Positions 13,801 through 22,911 of a stretch of 64,000 nt of DNA are shown one piece after another. Origin of the DNA: Antedon mediterranea (taxonomy: Eukaryota > Echinodermata > Crinoidea > Comatulida > Antedonidae); NCBI RefSeq assembly GCF_964355755.1, contig NC_092670.1, forward strand, positions 11,219,201 to 11,283,200. The letters run 5' to 3'. Each line of letters starts with the position of its first letter. The stretch's first letter is position 1. The position numbers and the translations under genes are program-made. Under the pieces are notes generated by a model. The model made no database searches and was not told where the DNA came from. It worked only from the letters and a program-made list of their open reading frames with translations.

Positions 13801-15318
13801 GCGCTATGTCCGTAGTGGTAAGGGTCAAGCTAATACACCTTATGAGTTTTATGAAATTGCCGTAAATAGAAATCCAAATATGAACATATACTACTTGTCT
13901 AAAGAGAGTGTAGCTCAGAATGAACAGATGTTGGAGGATCATTGGAGCACTACTACTACAGTGCCAAACACTATTAAACTACACTTTGTAATGCCAATAG
14001 ATCGGTGCCATTTAAGGGTTGCCCAAACCACAGATTCAAATCAATTGCATGAAGTACGAATTAAAGTTGATGATGAAAATGAAGAATCAGATGGTGAAGA
14101 ATCAAATGATAGTGTAAGAGAAGAATCAGATGATAGTGGAAGTGAAGAATCAGATGATAGTGGAAGTGAAATTGAGTTGGAAAAGGAAGCAGAATCAGTG
14201 CAGTCAGATGAAGAGTTAGAGTTGAATGTAGGTGACTGGGTGTTGGTAAGATATGATGGAAATGAGTTTCCGGGAGAGATCACAGAGTTTTTAAATGAGG
14301 AAATAAGAGTAAATGTTAATTGTTATGCATAAGTCTGGCCAAAACTGGAAGTGGCCTCTCCTGAAACAAGATAATATCTTTTACTACAAAAGAAATGTGA
14401 TTAAGAAAATTGGGCTACCAATTGCAGTGGGCCACAGAAGCCAATTTACATTCCCTACTTAGTACTGTTTAGAATAAAAAAGTACATTTCATGGTTGTTA
14501 TTTCATCAGTTCATCAGTTGTTAAATGTTCAGTTATTACAGTTTTATTATAAAATGAATAAAAATATTGAGTTCATTGGTAATCAGTTGTTTTTGGTTCT
14601 GTTAATTTATTTATTTCAACAAATTTCAGTCATTGTACGTCCGACACGTTTTATTGTACGTCCGACACTGCATCCATCATCCATTTTTTACAAAGAAAAT
14701 GTTAAAGTACAATATTTATATTTATTCCTCTACATTGTCTAACTATTTGTTTCCTATGATAAGAAAATTATATTGTTCTTAATCTCCACAAATCACAGAG
14801 ATTTTGAATTAAATGTTAACTAATGTTATAAAAGTAATTTTGTCTGAGTACGTCCGACACGGAGCCATTTTGCTGTCATTCTTCGCTACCATAGCAACAT
14901 TAAAAATATGTTTTTGGGAAATAAATGTACTATCTAGTACATATACTTGGGACATCAAAGCAAAACTAAATACACACATATTGATGATGGAAATATCATT
15001 AAAGTGTCTGAAATGTACGTCCGACATTATGGAATTGCCCAACTAAAGATGATATGTTTTGTTTGTTTAGGTGATTCTTTGGCAGTACACAATGGTCAAC
15101 AATTTACAACGTATGATACAGACAATGATAAGAGTAGTAGTAACTGTGCTGTGACATACAAAGGTGCTTGGTGGTACGAAAACTGTCATTATTCAAACCT
15201 GAATGGGCTTTACCTTACACCAGGTACAGCTGATTACAGTGGCATCAACTGGAGGCATTTCCATAATAATAAAAACAGTCTCAAGAAAACAGTTATGATG
15301 GTTAAAAGAGCACCATAA
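4832..15318 (+). CDS. FReD-1: secreted fibrinogen-related (ficolin/techylectin-like) protein
   Basis: Four coding exons: 4832-4925, 5442-5578, 5994-6255 and 15071-15318, all with GT-AG junctions and compatible phases, giving 246 residues. Residues 1 to about 24 form a signal peptide with a hydrophobic core MICCMLAVLA. The rest is one complete FReD: RDCGDI and YCDMRKDGGWT in exon 2, DFYRNW and FWLGNEQI in exon 3, and a calcium-site-like DTDND plus GAWWYENC in exon 4. Proteins of this family are secreted lectins that bind acetylated sugars or take part in innate recognition; which ligand is bound cannot be read here. No collagen or coiled-coil stalk is present, so oligomerisation would need the short N-terminal Cys-containing segment. 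Intron 3 is 8.8 kb because at least four mobile elements lie in it. A polyadenylation signal AATAAA is at 15366. Confidence 0.88.
6256..6464. other. Start of FReD-1 intron 3
   Basis: Intronic AT-rich sequence between the exon 3 donor and the first Helitron-like element. Nothing further is recognisable. Confidence 0.6.
6465..7338 (-). mobile_element. Helitron-like non-autonomous element, copy A
   Basis: Read on the minus strand it begins TCTATATATAAATTTACG and ends in CTAG. It lies between host A and T, as expected for rolling-circle Helitrons. About 490 bases at its 5' end are near-identical to copy B (9729-11042). Compared with copy B the terminal hairpin has lost one arm and the interior is shortened, so this copy is probably dead. 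It contains no Rep/helicase frame. Confidence 0.55.
7350..8345 (-). pseudogene. 5'-truncated non-LTR retrotransposon (LINE) 3' end
   Basis: On the minus strand an open frame of at least 216 codons runs from about 8335 to 7610. It encodes the region after the reverse transcriptase palm: phrases LGLIIQDDLKWDNNV, YIRPILEYACPVWH and IERVQKRVLRIILG are typical of the thumb/C-terminal part of CR1- and Jockey-like elements. The catalytic YxDD segment is missing because of 5' truncation near 8345. An A-rich tail (T run at 7350-7372) marks the 3' end. It lies in FReD-1 intron 3, opposite to that gene, and is not expected to be functional. Confidence 0.8.
8346..9728. other. Intronic DNA of unknown origin
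   Basis: AT-rich DNA between the LINE fragment and Helitron-like copy B. A 62-codon frame at 8404-8592 resembles nothing I know. Around 8783-8835 there is a weak tRNA A-box-like phrase AGCTCACTCGGTTGGTC, possibly an old SINE head. The rest has no structure I can name. Confidence 0.5.
9729..11042 (-). mobile_element. Helitron-like non-autonomous element, copy B
   Basis: Longer relative of copy A. On the minus strand it starts TCTATATATAAATTTACG and ends in a strong hairpin (arms at 9730-9745 and 9750-9765) whose last bases are CTAG, followed by host T and preceded at the other end by host A. No protein-coding capacity is seen. The shared 5' region with copy A shows that both belong to one family. 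Confidence 0.6.
11612..11777 (+). repeat. Left pair of TGTACGTCCGACAC motifs
   Basis: Exact 14-base copies at 11612-11625 and 11764-11777, both on the plus strand, upstream of the transposase-like gene. Each has two CpGs in otherwise AT-rich DNA. Likely roles are transposase binding or promoter function; neither is shown. Confidence 0.8.
12315..14462 (+). pseudogene. Transposase-like gene broken by two frameshifts
   Basis: Three consecutive frames form one ancestral protein: 12315 to about 13020 (basic N terminus, NKERQARKHARQ), about 13022-14320, and about 14325-14462 (ends in TAG at 14460). Shifts lie near 13020 after CSYHE and near 14322. The middle part carries QVDFSEN, NVFSDGAGAHFK and FFATSHGKGVVDGHGGT, phrases of a widespread, poorly characterised animal protein family that looks like an RNase H-fold DDE transposase. 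The Asp residues in these three motifs are candidate catalytic residues, by inference. An acidic Ser/Glu repeat is followed by a GDWVLVRYDG tudor-like module and a Trp-rich tail in the last frame. The open ATG at 12315 may be preceded by a spliced leader exon, since an AG lies 12 bases before it. Sequencing errors could mimic the shifts. Confidence 0.72.
14634..15026 (+). repeat. Right cluster of four TGTACGTCCGACA motifs
   Basis: Copies at 14634-14647, 14655-14668, 14846-14860 (first bases GAG) and 15014-15026 (13 bases), all on the plus strand like the left pair. The first two are only 21 bases apart. The last ends 14 bases from the transposon's right terminus. Confidence 0.8.
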
Positions 15319-15765
15319 GAAAATTTTAATTATAACTTTAGTAATTTGACTTTAATTTGGCTCATAATAAAAAATGGCAAATATTGATTTTATTAAAGAT
15401 GCAGTGAGACCAAAATCATGTTTGGTTATCATACTTTTTGTGTTATATTAATTATTTTAAATGAATAATAAAACCTTGGTTTAATTACATAATGACAAAA
15501 TAAAATTATTTTTTTTTAATATACAGTGCTTCATTTTAATCACATACAGTACATAAGTTTATGATTACAATCATTTATTAAATAATAATTATAGTATTAT
15601 CAGAATTTGTAAAAAATACATATGCCCATATATATACTACAAGTAATATCAAATTCCATTATTAATAAAAGATACTACTGACTTGGATGTGTTATAATCT
15701 TTAGTAAATCATTAATATTAATATTAATTTAGTTTTACTAATTTAATTAAAAGGGTATCTGGTTT
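15319..15765. other. FReD-1 3' region and spacer
   Basis: 3' untranslated sequence with AATAAA at 15366-15371, then AT-rich intergenic DNA. No further gene is seen. Confidence 0.6.
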
Positions 15766-16630
15766 TATGGTTTTATTCTTTATAATTCATTCATTCAATC
15801 TTTTATTTTGGAATCTTGCAAAGTAATATTGGATATAAATTAATTAAAAAATAAACTACTAATTATTACTACTCATCTCAGGATTGAGCTATTGATACAA
15901 CCATGGAGCTAATAGTATCCATGATACAACTAAAAAATATACTTTATTCACATTATCAGAAATCTCTCTCTCGTCGTTCTACTCATATCTGAAATCTGCT
16001 GAGAACTAAATAACTCTTTAGAAAAACCTACTCTTTGCATGACCTGCAATTCAATATTAGTGTGAATGAAAAACTTGTTTTGGTCCATAAAATAGTACAA
16101 AAGGGTATCAAAGCCTGTTTGCTTGTAAAATTGTTTTTTAATGCTTAACTAATATCAAATATTAATTATTAATAATTTTTTCTCCTAAGCAAATAAATTC
16201 AACAAAGAAATGAAATGCATGAAATGTTTCTGTGTTATTTACTGTTGATAACACTTGACCATATGATAACTGGGGACAGAGAAACTAGGAGAAAGAGACA
16301 GTAGCTGAAAAAATCAAACTTAATTATCATCATGTCTTAAAAAAGACAATTACTAAAGTGTAAATCTCATTCACGAACAAAGCAGCTAAACAAATTAAAC
16401 AGTCACAACCAAGCTAATTCTGTTTTGAGTGTTTACAAACAGAATTACAAAGTTTTTCATCTCATTCACGAATCAATTAGCTAAACAAATTATCAACAAA
16501 TATCCAATCAAACTTATACAATATTCAAATATTGTTCAGTATAATGTAATTAATTTGTAACATCGAGATTACATGAGAAATCCTATTATAAACCTTTTAG
16601 TTGAAAGGGTGTGGTTAGAAAACATCTGGG
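15766..16630. repeat. Duplicated 5' flank of FReD-2, with empty foldback site
   Basis: Paralogous to 280-412 joined directly to 3536-4240. At about 15900-15908 it reads CAACCATGGAGCTAATAG without the 3.1-kb foldback element, so it records the pre-insertion state. No gene is seen. Confidence 0.75.
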
Positions 16631-16641
16631 TTGTACCCTAA

Positions 16642-16746
16642 CCAATCTCCATATAAAAGAGAGATGTTCCAATATTGCACTGTCAGACCCCGTGGCAATC
16701 AATTCATTATTCGGCTGATGTGTAGAGAACATTGAAAATACAGTTG
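16642..16746 (+). promoter_or_regulatory. FReD-2 core promoter and 5' untranslated exon
   Basis: CCAAT at 16642-16646 and TATAAAAG at 16652-16659, with a splice donor GTAAGTATT at 16746. This matches the FReD-1 promoter and has the better TATA box of the two. The following 5' intron carries about 1.9 kb of inserted repeats before the ATG exon. Confidence 0.55.
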
Positions 16747-16922
16747 TAAGTATTATATTTAAAATTGTATATCAATTTAGGAACAATATTAAAAAGGAAT
16801 TCTTGATGACTTTAACCGTTGAAGTCTAATGTTGGGAAGTGAAGAGTTGGTTACTATTGACAGTTGAACCAAGCTATGTTTAAATGTGATAGTACAGCAA
16901 TACTGGTCCTGTTTTATTTATT

Positions 16923-17012
16923 AGGTTATATGCATTAATGCATATAACCTCTTGATTCTGTCAGGATCTTTATTTATTTATTAGGTTATATGCATTATCA
17001 TGCATATAACCT
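16923..17012. repeat. Duplicated palindromes at left end of the composite insertion
   Basis: 16923-16950 is a perfect 28-base palindrome (half-site AGGTTATATGCATT). A second, interrupted copy occupies 16983-17012. The repeat period is about 60 bases. Both could form hairpins or cruciforms. Confidence 0.8.
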
Positions 17013-17689
17013 CTTGATTCTGTCAAAATCTTTATTTATTTATTTATTTATTCTTTCCTTAGCACTATTTTGTCCGTGAATTATCTTGATATCAGTTTCA
17101 TCTATCTAAGTCAATTTTTCAGATTATATTCCTTATGGCCAGTAATCGATGTGGTTATGTTTTCAGGTTGCGCAATAAAACATTACGCGGTCTACGCGCG
17201 ATTTAACGAAATCACGTTTGTAATCATATCTTCACAAACATGAATCACTTTTAAACAAAATTTGGTACTCATAAATTTCAGGTCATATTTCATCATATGG
17301 CAATACAATTACGTGCGTAGCGCATATAACGCATGCGTACGCGCGCTTAAAATGTTGAAAATTGTCAGAATTTATTTTCGATGAAATTAGAGTACGTTTC
17401 AGACAATTTTAAGCGTTTAAAAAATTGACATGAGTGCGCAGATTTTTGCACGCGCACTGCGCGTCAAACGTGAATGCGCACTGTTTTTGTCCGATTACTG
17501 TTGTATAACCTTTCTTTAATAATGTCATCATATTTTATTCACTTTTCAACGGGAAACAGCGTTATACGAGCACGTCAAAAGTGACAGGCTACGCATGTGT
17601 CAGTTAACAAAATGGTGAAAATATGCTAATATATATTGTTAGAATGCTCGGGAACACCTATTTTTTATTTCATTTTCTTGAAGTGTATG

Positions 17690-18060
17690 TATCTATTCAA
17701 ATCAAGCAAAAATATTCAAATTTATGGACACTTTTCACACAAAAAATACAAGAAGTCAATCAACTAAAACTCTAAATGTTCCAGCATGGAACAATATTTA
17801 TGGAAAGAGAATGTTTAATTTAATAGAGCATCAACCTTATGGAATAATCTTCCTGTACATATCCGTAAAAATTATGAGACATTTAGTCAAGTTGAATTTA
17901 AACATCTTGTATAACTTCTATTGTACATAGTTTTAATATTGCTTTTACTTTTATTTTTCTTGTATTTTTTTCCAAATCTGGACCTCTTGGGAGACCAGTA
18001 CTTGTGTATTGAAAGAGCTATTCCAGAATAAAGAAAGATTTGTATTGTATTGTATTGTAT
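17690..18060 (+). pseudogene. Degenerate LINE 3' fragment
   Basis: Phrases TRSQSTKTLNVPAW and, after a 1-base frameshift near 17835, LWNNLPVHIRKNYETF match the conserved C terminus of CR1-like LINE proteins. The stop near 17910 is followed by a 3' untranslated region and a (TTGTA)n tail at 18042-18059, typical of such elements. Confidence 0.7.
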
Positions 18061-18394
18061 CATATGTATGATTTATTATGAAATTAGGAGAAAAAAAGTT
18101 GATTAGGTCATTATTAATGACATATTAAATTTAAAAAAATTAATTTTGACAATCAAACAAATTATGACATTTTCTTAGGCCAAAATAACAAACTTAACAT
18201 TAACTTTCTTTCTTAAGAAGTTCATATATTAAAGTTAAAAGTATATAGTTTGACAGTGCATCATTTTTTTTACATTTTTAAAGATGTCATCATAGTAAAA
18301 AATTATAAATCATTGCGGTATGTAATAATCTATTTGCACCAAAGTGGTTACTGCATAGTAAATACACGGAGGAATTTTTCTACAACTTTTAGTC

Positions 18395-18470
18395 AATTGT
18401 GTATGGCTCGATGGTCTGTGCTCGTGTCTATGGCATTCAAGGTACCGAGATCGAGTCTCACTTTGGGAAA
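18395..18470 (+). repeat. tRNA-derived SINE-like head
   Basis: A-box-like TGGCTCGATGGTC and B-box-like GAGATCGAGTCTCAC are spaced as in a tRNA promoter, but the segment does not fold as a complete tRNA. It is nested in the composite insertion. Confidence 0.35.
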
Positions 18471-18811
18471 TGAAATAAGATTTTTTTTTTATTATCCGTA
18501 TTGTTTGTTCAAATTGATTTCTTTGTGTATAGATTATACACATGATTTATAATAATAATCTAGATAAAAAGTAACTTATGTCTTTATTATTATGTAAAAA
18601 CAAATGTGGTTTATGACATTATACGCATATGGATCTTTGATTGTGATACCGGCTATGGTGTTCGCGTTAGCAAGGTCCTACCATATATTATAAATAATTA
18701 AAGATTCTGAGAAAATCAATCAATCAATATATCTTTTAAAAATCAATTATCTTTATTCAAATCAATGCATATAACCTATAATTCGTCATAGTGACGAATT
18801 AAATCTAGTTA

Positions 18812-18962
18812 TTAAACTCTATCTATATACACTATCAAAATAGTTTGACAAAAAAGTGTGATGTGCCCAAATATGGTAGTGATATGATATCATCATGTCC
18901 ATATATGAACACATAACATTTTCTTTTGTCAAATAAAGTTGGATATTGTAGACAGAACTTTA
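18812..18962. mobile_element. MITE family 1, copy 1
   Basis: About 150 bases whose two ends are inverted copies: CTATC AAA-type left end and GATATTGTAGACAGA right end, with internal GTGTGATGTGCCC and an inverted partner. It sits directly after the Helitron-like 3' end. Confidence 0.6.
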
Positions 18963-19824
18963 GAGTTGCTTTAATTGATTAAGTTATTTTATTTTACCTT
19001 TCTTAAAACTGTGGCCGTGCTTGCATAAGACCATAAGCTTCAATTGGCTAGTTATTATTATCTATAGGCTATTGATTTTGATTCCATATATTTAGTGACT
19101 CTAGGTACCTGGAGATTCCCCATTTGTTTCATGTTTTATTTAAACAAAGACACTGGGTATCTTTTCTAATTTAGTTTAAATCTGTCAATTGTATTAAGTG
19201 AGCTTCTAAGTATGGATTCCAGAGCTTTCGTCATCAGCTGTATGTTGGTTGTGTTAGCTACCTGTCACCCAAGTCAGAATGTGTGTCCCCCTCCTCCAAC
19301 AAGCAAGTGGAATATTTATTCGCTAAAGAAGAGTACACATAATAGATGGTAGAATAGGGGAAAGAGATTATCGCTCTCACAAAAGCCTGTCCACATACAT
19401 ATGCCAGGCTTATATTCTAAATGTCTTCATTTAATAAAAAAAAAAGAAGAAAATTAGGTTAAACTAACTTTTTTTTTAAATATCAAAAAAATTATACAAT
19501 AAGATTTAGGATATTTTTGGGTAAATGAAATGATTGTATTTCAAAACCAATGTCAATTAGACAATTGATTTTTTTGGAACAATCATTTTTAATATCACAT
19601 TTAAATTTTGTATAAATTTGCTTTATTGTGTACTACAGCGATCTTTTTTATTATTACAAGACAAACTTTGTCATTTTAGGATCTTTTATCAGGGACTGTG
19701 GTGACATTTTGTTAAATTGTCCCTCTGCATTGAGTGGTGAATATGTGATACAGCCAGGAGATCAAGGCCACAGTTTACTGTCTACTGTGATATGAGGAAA
19801 GACGGAGGTTGGACGGTAAGTATA

Positions 19825-20290
19825 GTGGCGCAACACAGAGGCCAAATACCTCTGTGGGCCCCGGAAAGGGTCTTGGCAAGCCCCCTTGGCCTCTTTGGTA
19901 TTAAGTCTTATGACATATTAGTGCCTATTTTTTATTCAAAATGTTGTAAGCTATTATTTTTTTTAACTTGATACCTATATTAATTACATAATTTTTTTTC
20001 TGAGCCCTGTTCTCGGTTCAGTCAACCACCAGGGTCTCTGGAGTTAGCCAGTGAGCATGCATAACTGTTAAGCACAAATTTTTCAGAGGGGCTATACCTG
20101 GTTTCATGGCTTAGTATTTTGTGAAAATCTACGGCATTATTATGACACTATAACCACTGCCAGGTTAATTACATGTGCCAGACCAAACCACACTAAAGTT
20201 CTAAAGCTATAGATAAGTATAACATTAAGCTAAAAACTGTAAATTAATGACAACTAATCGTAAAAATAAAATTACTGGTTAAGTTCTTTA
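19825..20290. repeat. Repeat-like DNA in FReD-2 intron 2
   Basis: The stretch at 19825-19905 beginning AGTGGCGCAACACAGAGG, with CTGTGGGCCCCGG, resembles 63912-64000 at the right edge of the window, so it is probably a dispersed repeat. The remaining intron has no recognisable feature. Confidence 0.4.
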
Positions 20291-20982
20291 CTTAAGTACA
20301 GGTATTATTATATAACCTTATCACTAACAGGTGATACAAAGAAGAGAAGATGGATCAGTTGATTTCTACCGTAATTGGACAGAATACAAAGAGGGTTTTG
20401 GCAACATGAATACAGAGTTCTGGCTTGGTAATGAGCAGATCAACCGTATAACAACTGATGGAGATTATGAGCTCTTGGTAGAGATGACTGACAACTTGGA
20501 CGTTAACAAAATTTCAAAGTATTTTCACTTCCGTATTGGAACTGAAGACTCTAACTATGCTTTGACAATCAATGGATACACAGGACCAGCAGGTTAGTAT
20601 ATCTTCAATAATAATTTAAAAAAGAAACGGAGATTTAAAATAATTTATTTTTGGCTGAGTTGGTAGAGATAGTGAATATAATAGTGGATTGTGAGTACAG
20701 TATACATTCATCTGATTTGTTACTTTTATGTTAATAATTTTATAACTATAAAAGACAAAACCAAATATTAATCTAAAAAAGTTGACAGTTTCAATACAAG
20801 TACATCATTAAGTTAAAATATAAGTATGTTTAAATTGGTTTATAATACAATATTTAAAAAAAATCATACTTATCCATACAGTAGAATAGAAGAAAAAAAT
20901 ATCTTTTGTACAATAAACATTCATTGTATAACCAATTAAATATGTAAATATATATAATGTATACTGAGCATGAATTTGGTTA

Positions 20983-22515
20983 TCCGTTGTCAAGCGAGGT
21001 CATTCATGCTCACTGCTGATTGGATGAAAGAAAAAAAATTGTACGATTTCAGAAAACAAATGGCTTGATCTATCGCTACAAAGTCTGAGCCCGAATCAGG
21101 TACAAATTCAAATCATACAAATTTGGTGTGAACGATCCTAATTCTTTACTGTGATGTCAACACATCTTTAAGAAGAACAAAAAATTAGGAGGCGCTAAAT
21201 AGGGCAGTTGCTATAAGAGAACATAATGACCTGAAGAAAATAGTGTGCTCTCTATTTTGTGTCTAAACAGTATACACACACTGTATACATACTACATACA
21301 GTTTAGCATAGGTAAAACTACAGGACCTGTCTTTTATTCCAATTTTTAACATGATGACATCACCAAAATGAAACACGAAGATAGCAATTTTGGAAGGAAA
21401 TTATCCGAGCAACAACATATTAACATGTTGAACGTAGAATATAGATGCGCTCTCTTTAAATGTGATTAACTATTACGCAAAAAATGAAAATATGACTTTT
21501 TAAATTCAACTGGCCAAATGACTGACATCACAATATCCGATACACAAAATGTTTATATGAATTCGACAATTCAACAGCTTCCAGAAAACGTTTTAATGAG
21601 TATCACTTTTTATTCTGAGGAGCTATAACATATTGAAATTTACTGAGAGATGAAAATAAGTGACCAACGTTATTCACATTTTCTAACATGACATCATCAA
21701 AATTAAAATGTTTGTAACTCCTACAAAAGATAATTGATTGAGCAAACAAATATTAATATCTGGAAGAAATTAAGTTACGGATAAGCGAGATGCGCTCTAT
21801 TAAATGTGATGAGCTATGACGAAAGAGGCAAAAATTCTATCTTTTATATTCAGGGGGGTAATACGATGACGTCATAACATCCGAGAGGTAACAATTTTGC
21901 ATGAATTCATATCTACTTGCATTATAAGTTTAAAACATTTGGGGTAAGGTTGATCCCGAGGAGCTATAATAGATTAAAAATAGGCATGATTTTGACAATA
22001 TTTTGTAAATAAACTAAATCGCACGCAAATTGTCTAATTCAATGTCATTTCAAGTGGAAATGGTCTAATTTCAATTACTAGAAAAAGCTGGAAAAATATA
22101 ATTCAAGTAAAAAAAACATGTTTTTTATACTCCGAGCACACCATACGCGTAAAAAAAAATTGCGCGCGTGGCAATTCTTGACATGCGCAAAATGCCATGA
22201 TTCGTGTAAAAAGTTGATTAAAAATTAATTTTGAAAAATCTAAAATTTTAAATGCGTGTGTAACTTTGTATGAAACATGCCATTTTTTAAGCACAGAAAG
22301 TTGACTCATGTTGCGCAACTTTGACGTTTTTCAAAAATAGGAGGTGCACAACTTCATGAATGTAGATATGTTGACAAAGTTACGACATTTTATGTTTTAG
22401 AGAAACGCGGCGGACAAAAATAGGGTGGAAAGAAAGAAGAATAATACAGAAAAAAAAAGTTGATGATGATCTCATACAATCACAAGGAGTTATCCGCCAA
22501 AGGGCGGATAACTAA
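20983..22515 (+). mobile_element. Helitron-like non-autonomous element in FReD-2 intron 3
   Basis: It begins TCCGTTGTCAAGC after host A. It ends in a hairpin (TTATCCGCC/GGCGGATAA, 22489-22511) followed by CTAA and host T. The aligned intron 3 of FReD-3 lacks this DNA. No protein frame of note is present. Confidence 0.5.
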
Positions 22516-22911
22516 TAAGTTATGGTATACATATAATTATTATGGATTTCAACATCTTTCCAAAGAGTTTTCATGCTTTATACAAAAACTTCTTAAGATA
22601 AAATTTATATAAGATTAATAATAAGTAAACTAAAAATGATTTATTATTTTGTTGTTTTAGGTGATTCTTTGGCATTGAACAATGGTCAACAATTTACAAC
22701 GTACGACAGAGACAATGATGTGTATTCAACACTTAACTGTGCTGAGAAATGCAAAGGTGCGTGGTGGTACAATGCCTGTGGTTATTCAAGTCTGAATGGG
22801 CTTTACCTTTCACCAGGATCTACTTCTACTACTGGCATATTTTGGTATCATTTCAAGAACAAGTGGGAGAGTCTCAAGAAGACAGTGATGATGGTTAAAA
22901 GAGCACCATAA

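Larger units (their letters stand above)
11253..15040 (+). mobile_element. 3.8-kb DNA transposon, 4-bp target duplication, TGTACGTCCGACAC family
   Basis: The left end is GGGCAATTAATTCCATAAT and the right end is ATTATGGAATTGCCC, imperfect inverted repeats. AACT flanks both sides (11249-11252 and 15041-15044). FReD-2 and FReD-3 keep the uninterrupted site at the same place in intron 3 (near 22,627 and 33,028), proving the borders. Inside is a plus-strand transposase-like gene, and outside it are six copies of TGTACGTCCGACAC or close variants, all in the same direction. A 4-bp duplication is known for Sola transposons, but I cannot assign the superfamily. Its right border is 26 bases before the exon 4 splice acceptor of FReD-1. 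Confidence 0.8.
16917..18808 (+). mobile_element. Helitron-like composite insertion in the FReD-2 5' intron
   Basis: The 3' end shows a hairpin (ATTCGTCA/TGACGAAT at 18781-18799) followed by AAATCTAG and host T, a Helitron-type terminus. The left part has palindromic repeats containing GGTTATATGC, and the same half-repeat recurs at 18765-18777 near the 3' end. The exact 5' border is uncertain. A LINE fragment and a tRNA-like segment are nested inside. The DNA is absent from the equivalent position of FReD-1. Confidence 0.45.
19212..22911 (+). pseudogene. FReD-2: fibrinogen-related gene with frameshift in exon 2
   Basis: Exons 19212-19302, 19680-19815, 20331-20592 and 22661-22911. Exon 1 encodes a signal peptide closely similar to FReD-1 (CMLVVLATC) and is followed by a GC splice donor (GCAAGT). 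Exon 2 is 136 bases instead of the 137 of FReD-1: one base is missing near 19768, just before CAGTTTACTG, so the frame meets TGA a few codons later and the YCDM segment is lost. Exons 3 and 4 remain fully open, with FWLGNEQI, DRDND and GAWWYNACG. The mix of one lesion with otherwise intact exons suggests a recent pseudogene or a sequence error. If intact it would encode a secreted FReD lectin of about 246 residues. Confidence 0.8.

Noticed and set aside
14041-14283. Ser-rich minus-strand frame
   Set aside because: It is the antisense of the acidic Ser/Glu repeat in the transposase-like gene.
18250-18552. Overlapping frames on both strands in the composite insertion
   Set aside because: They cover a tRNA-like SINE piece and A/T runs with no protein similarity I recognise.
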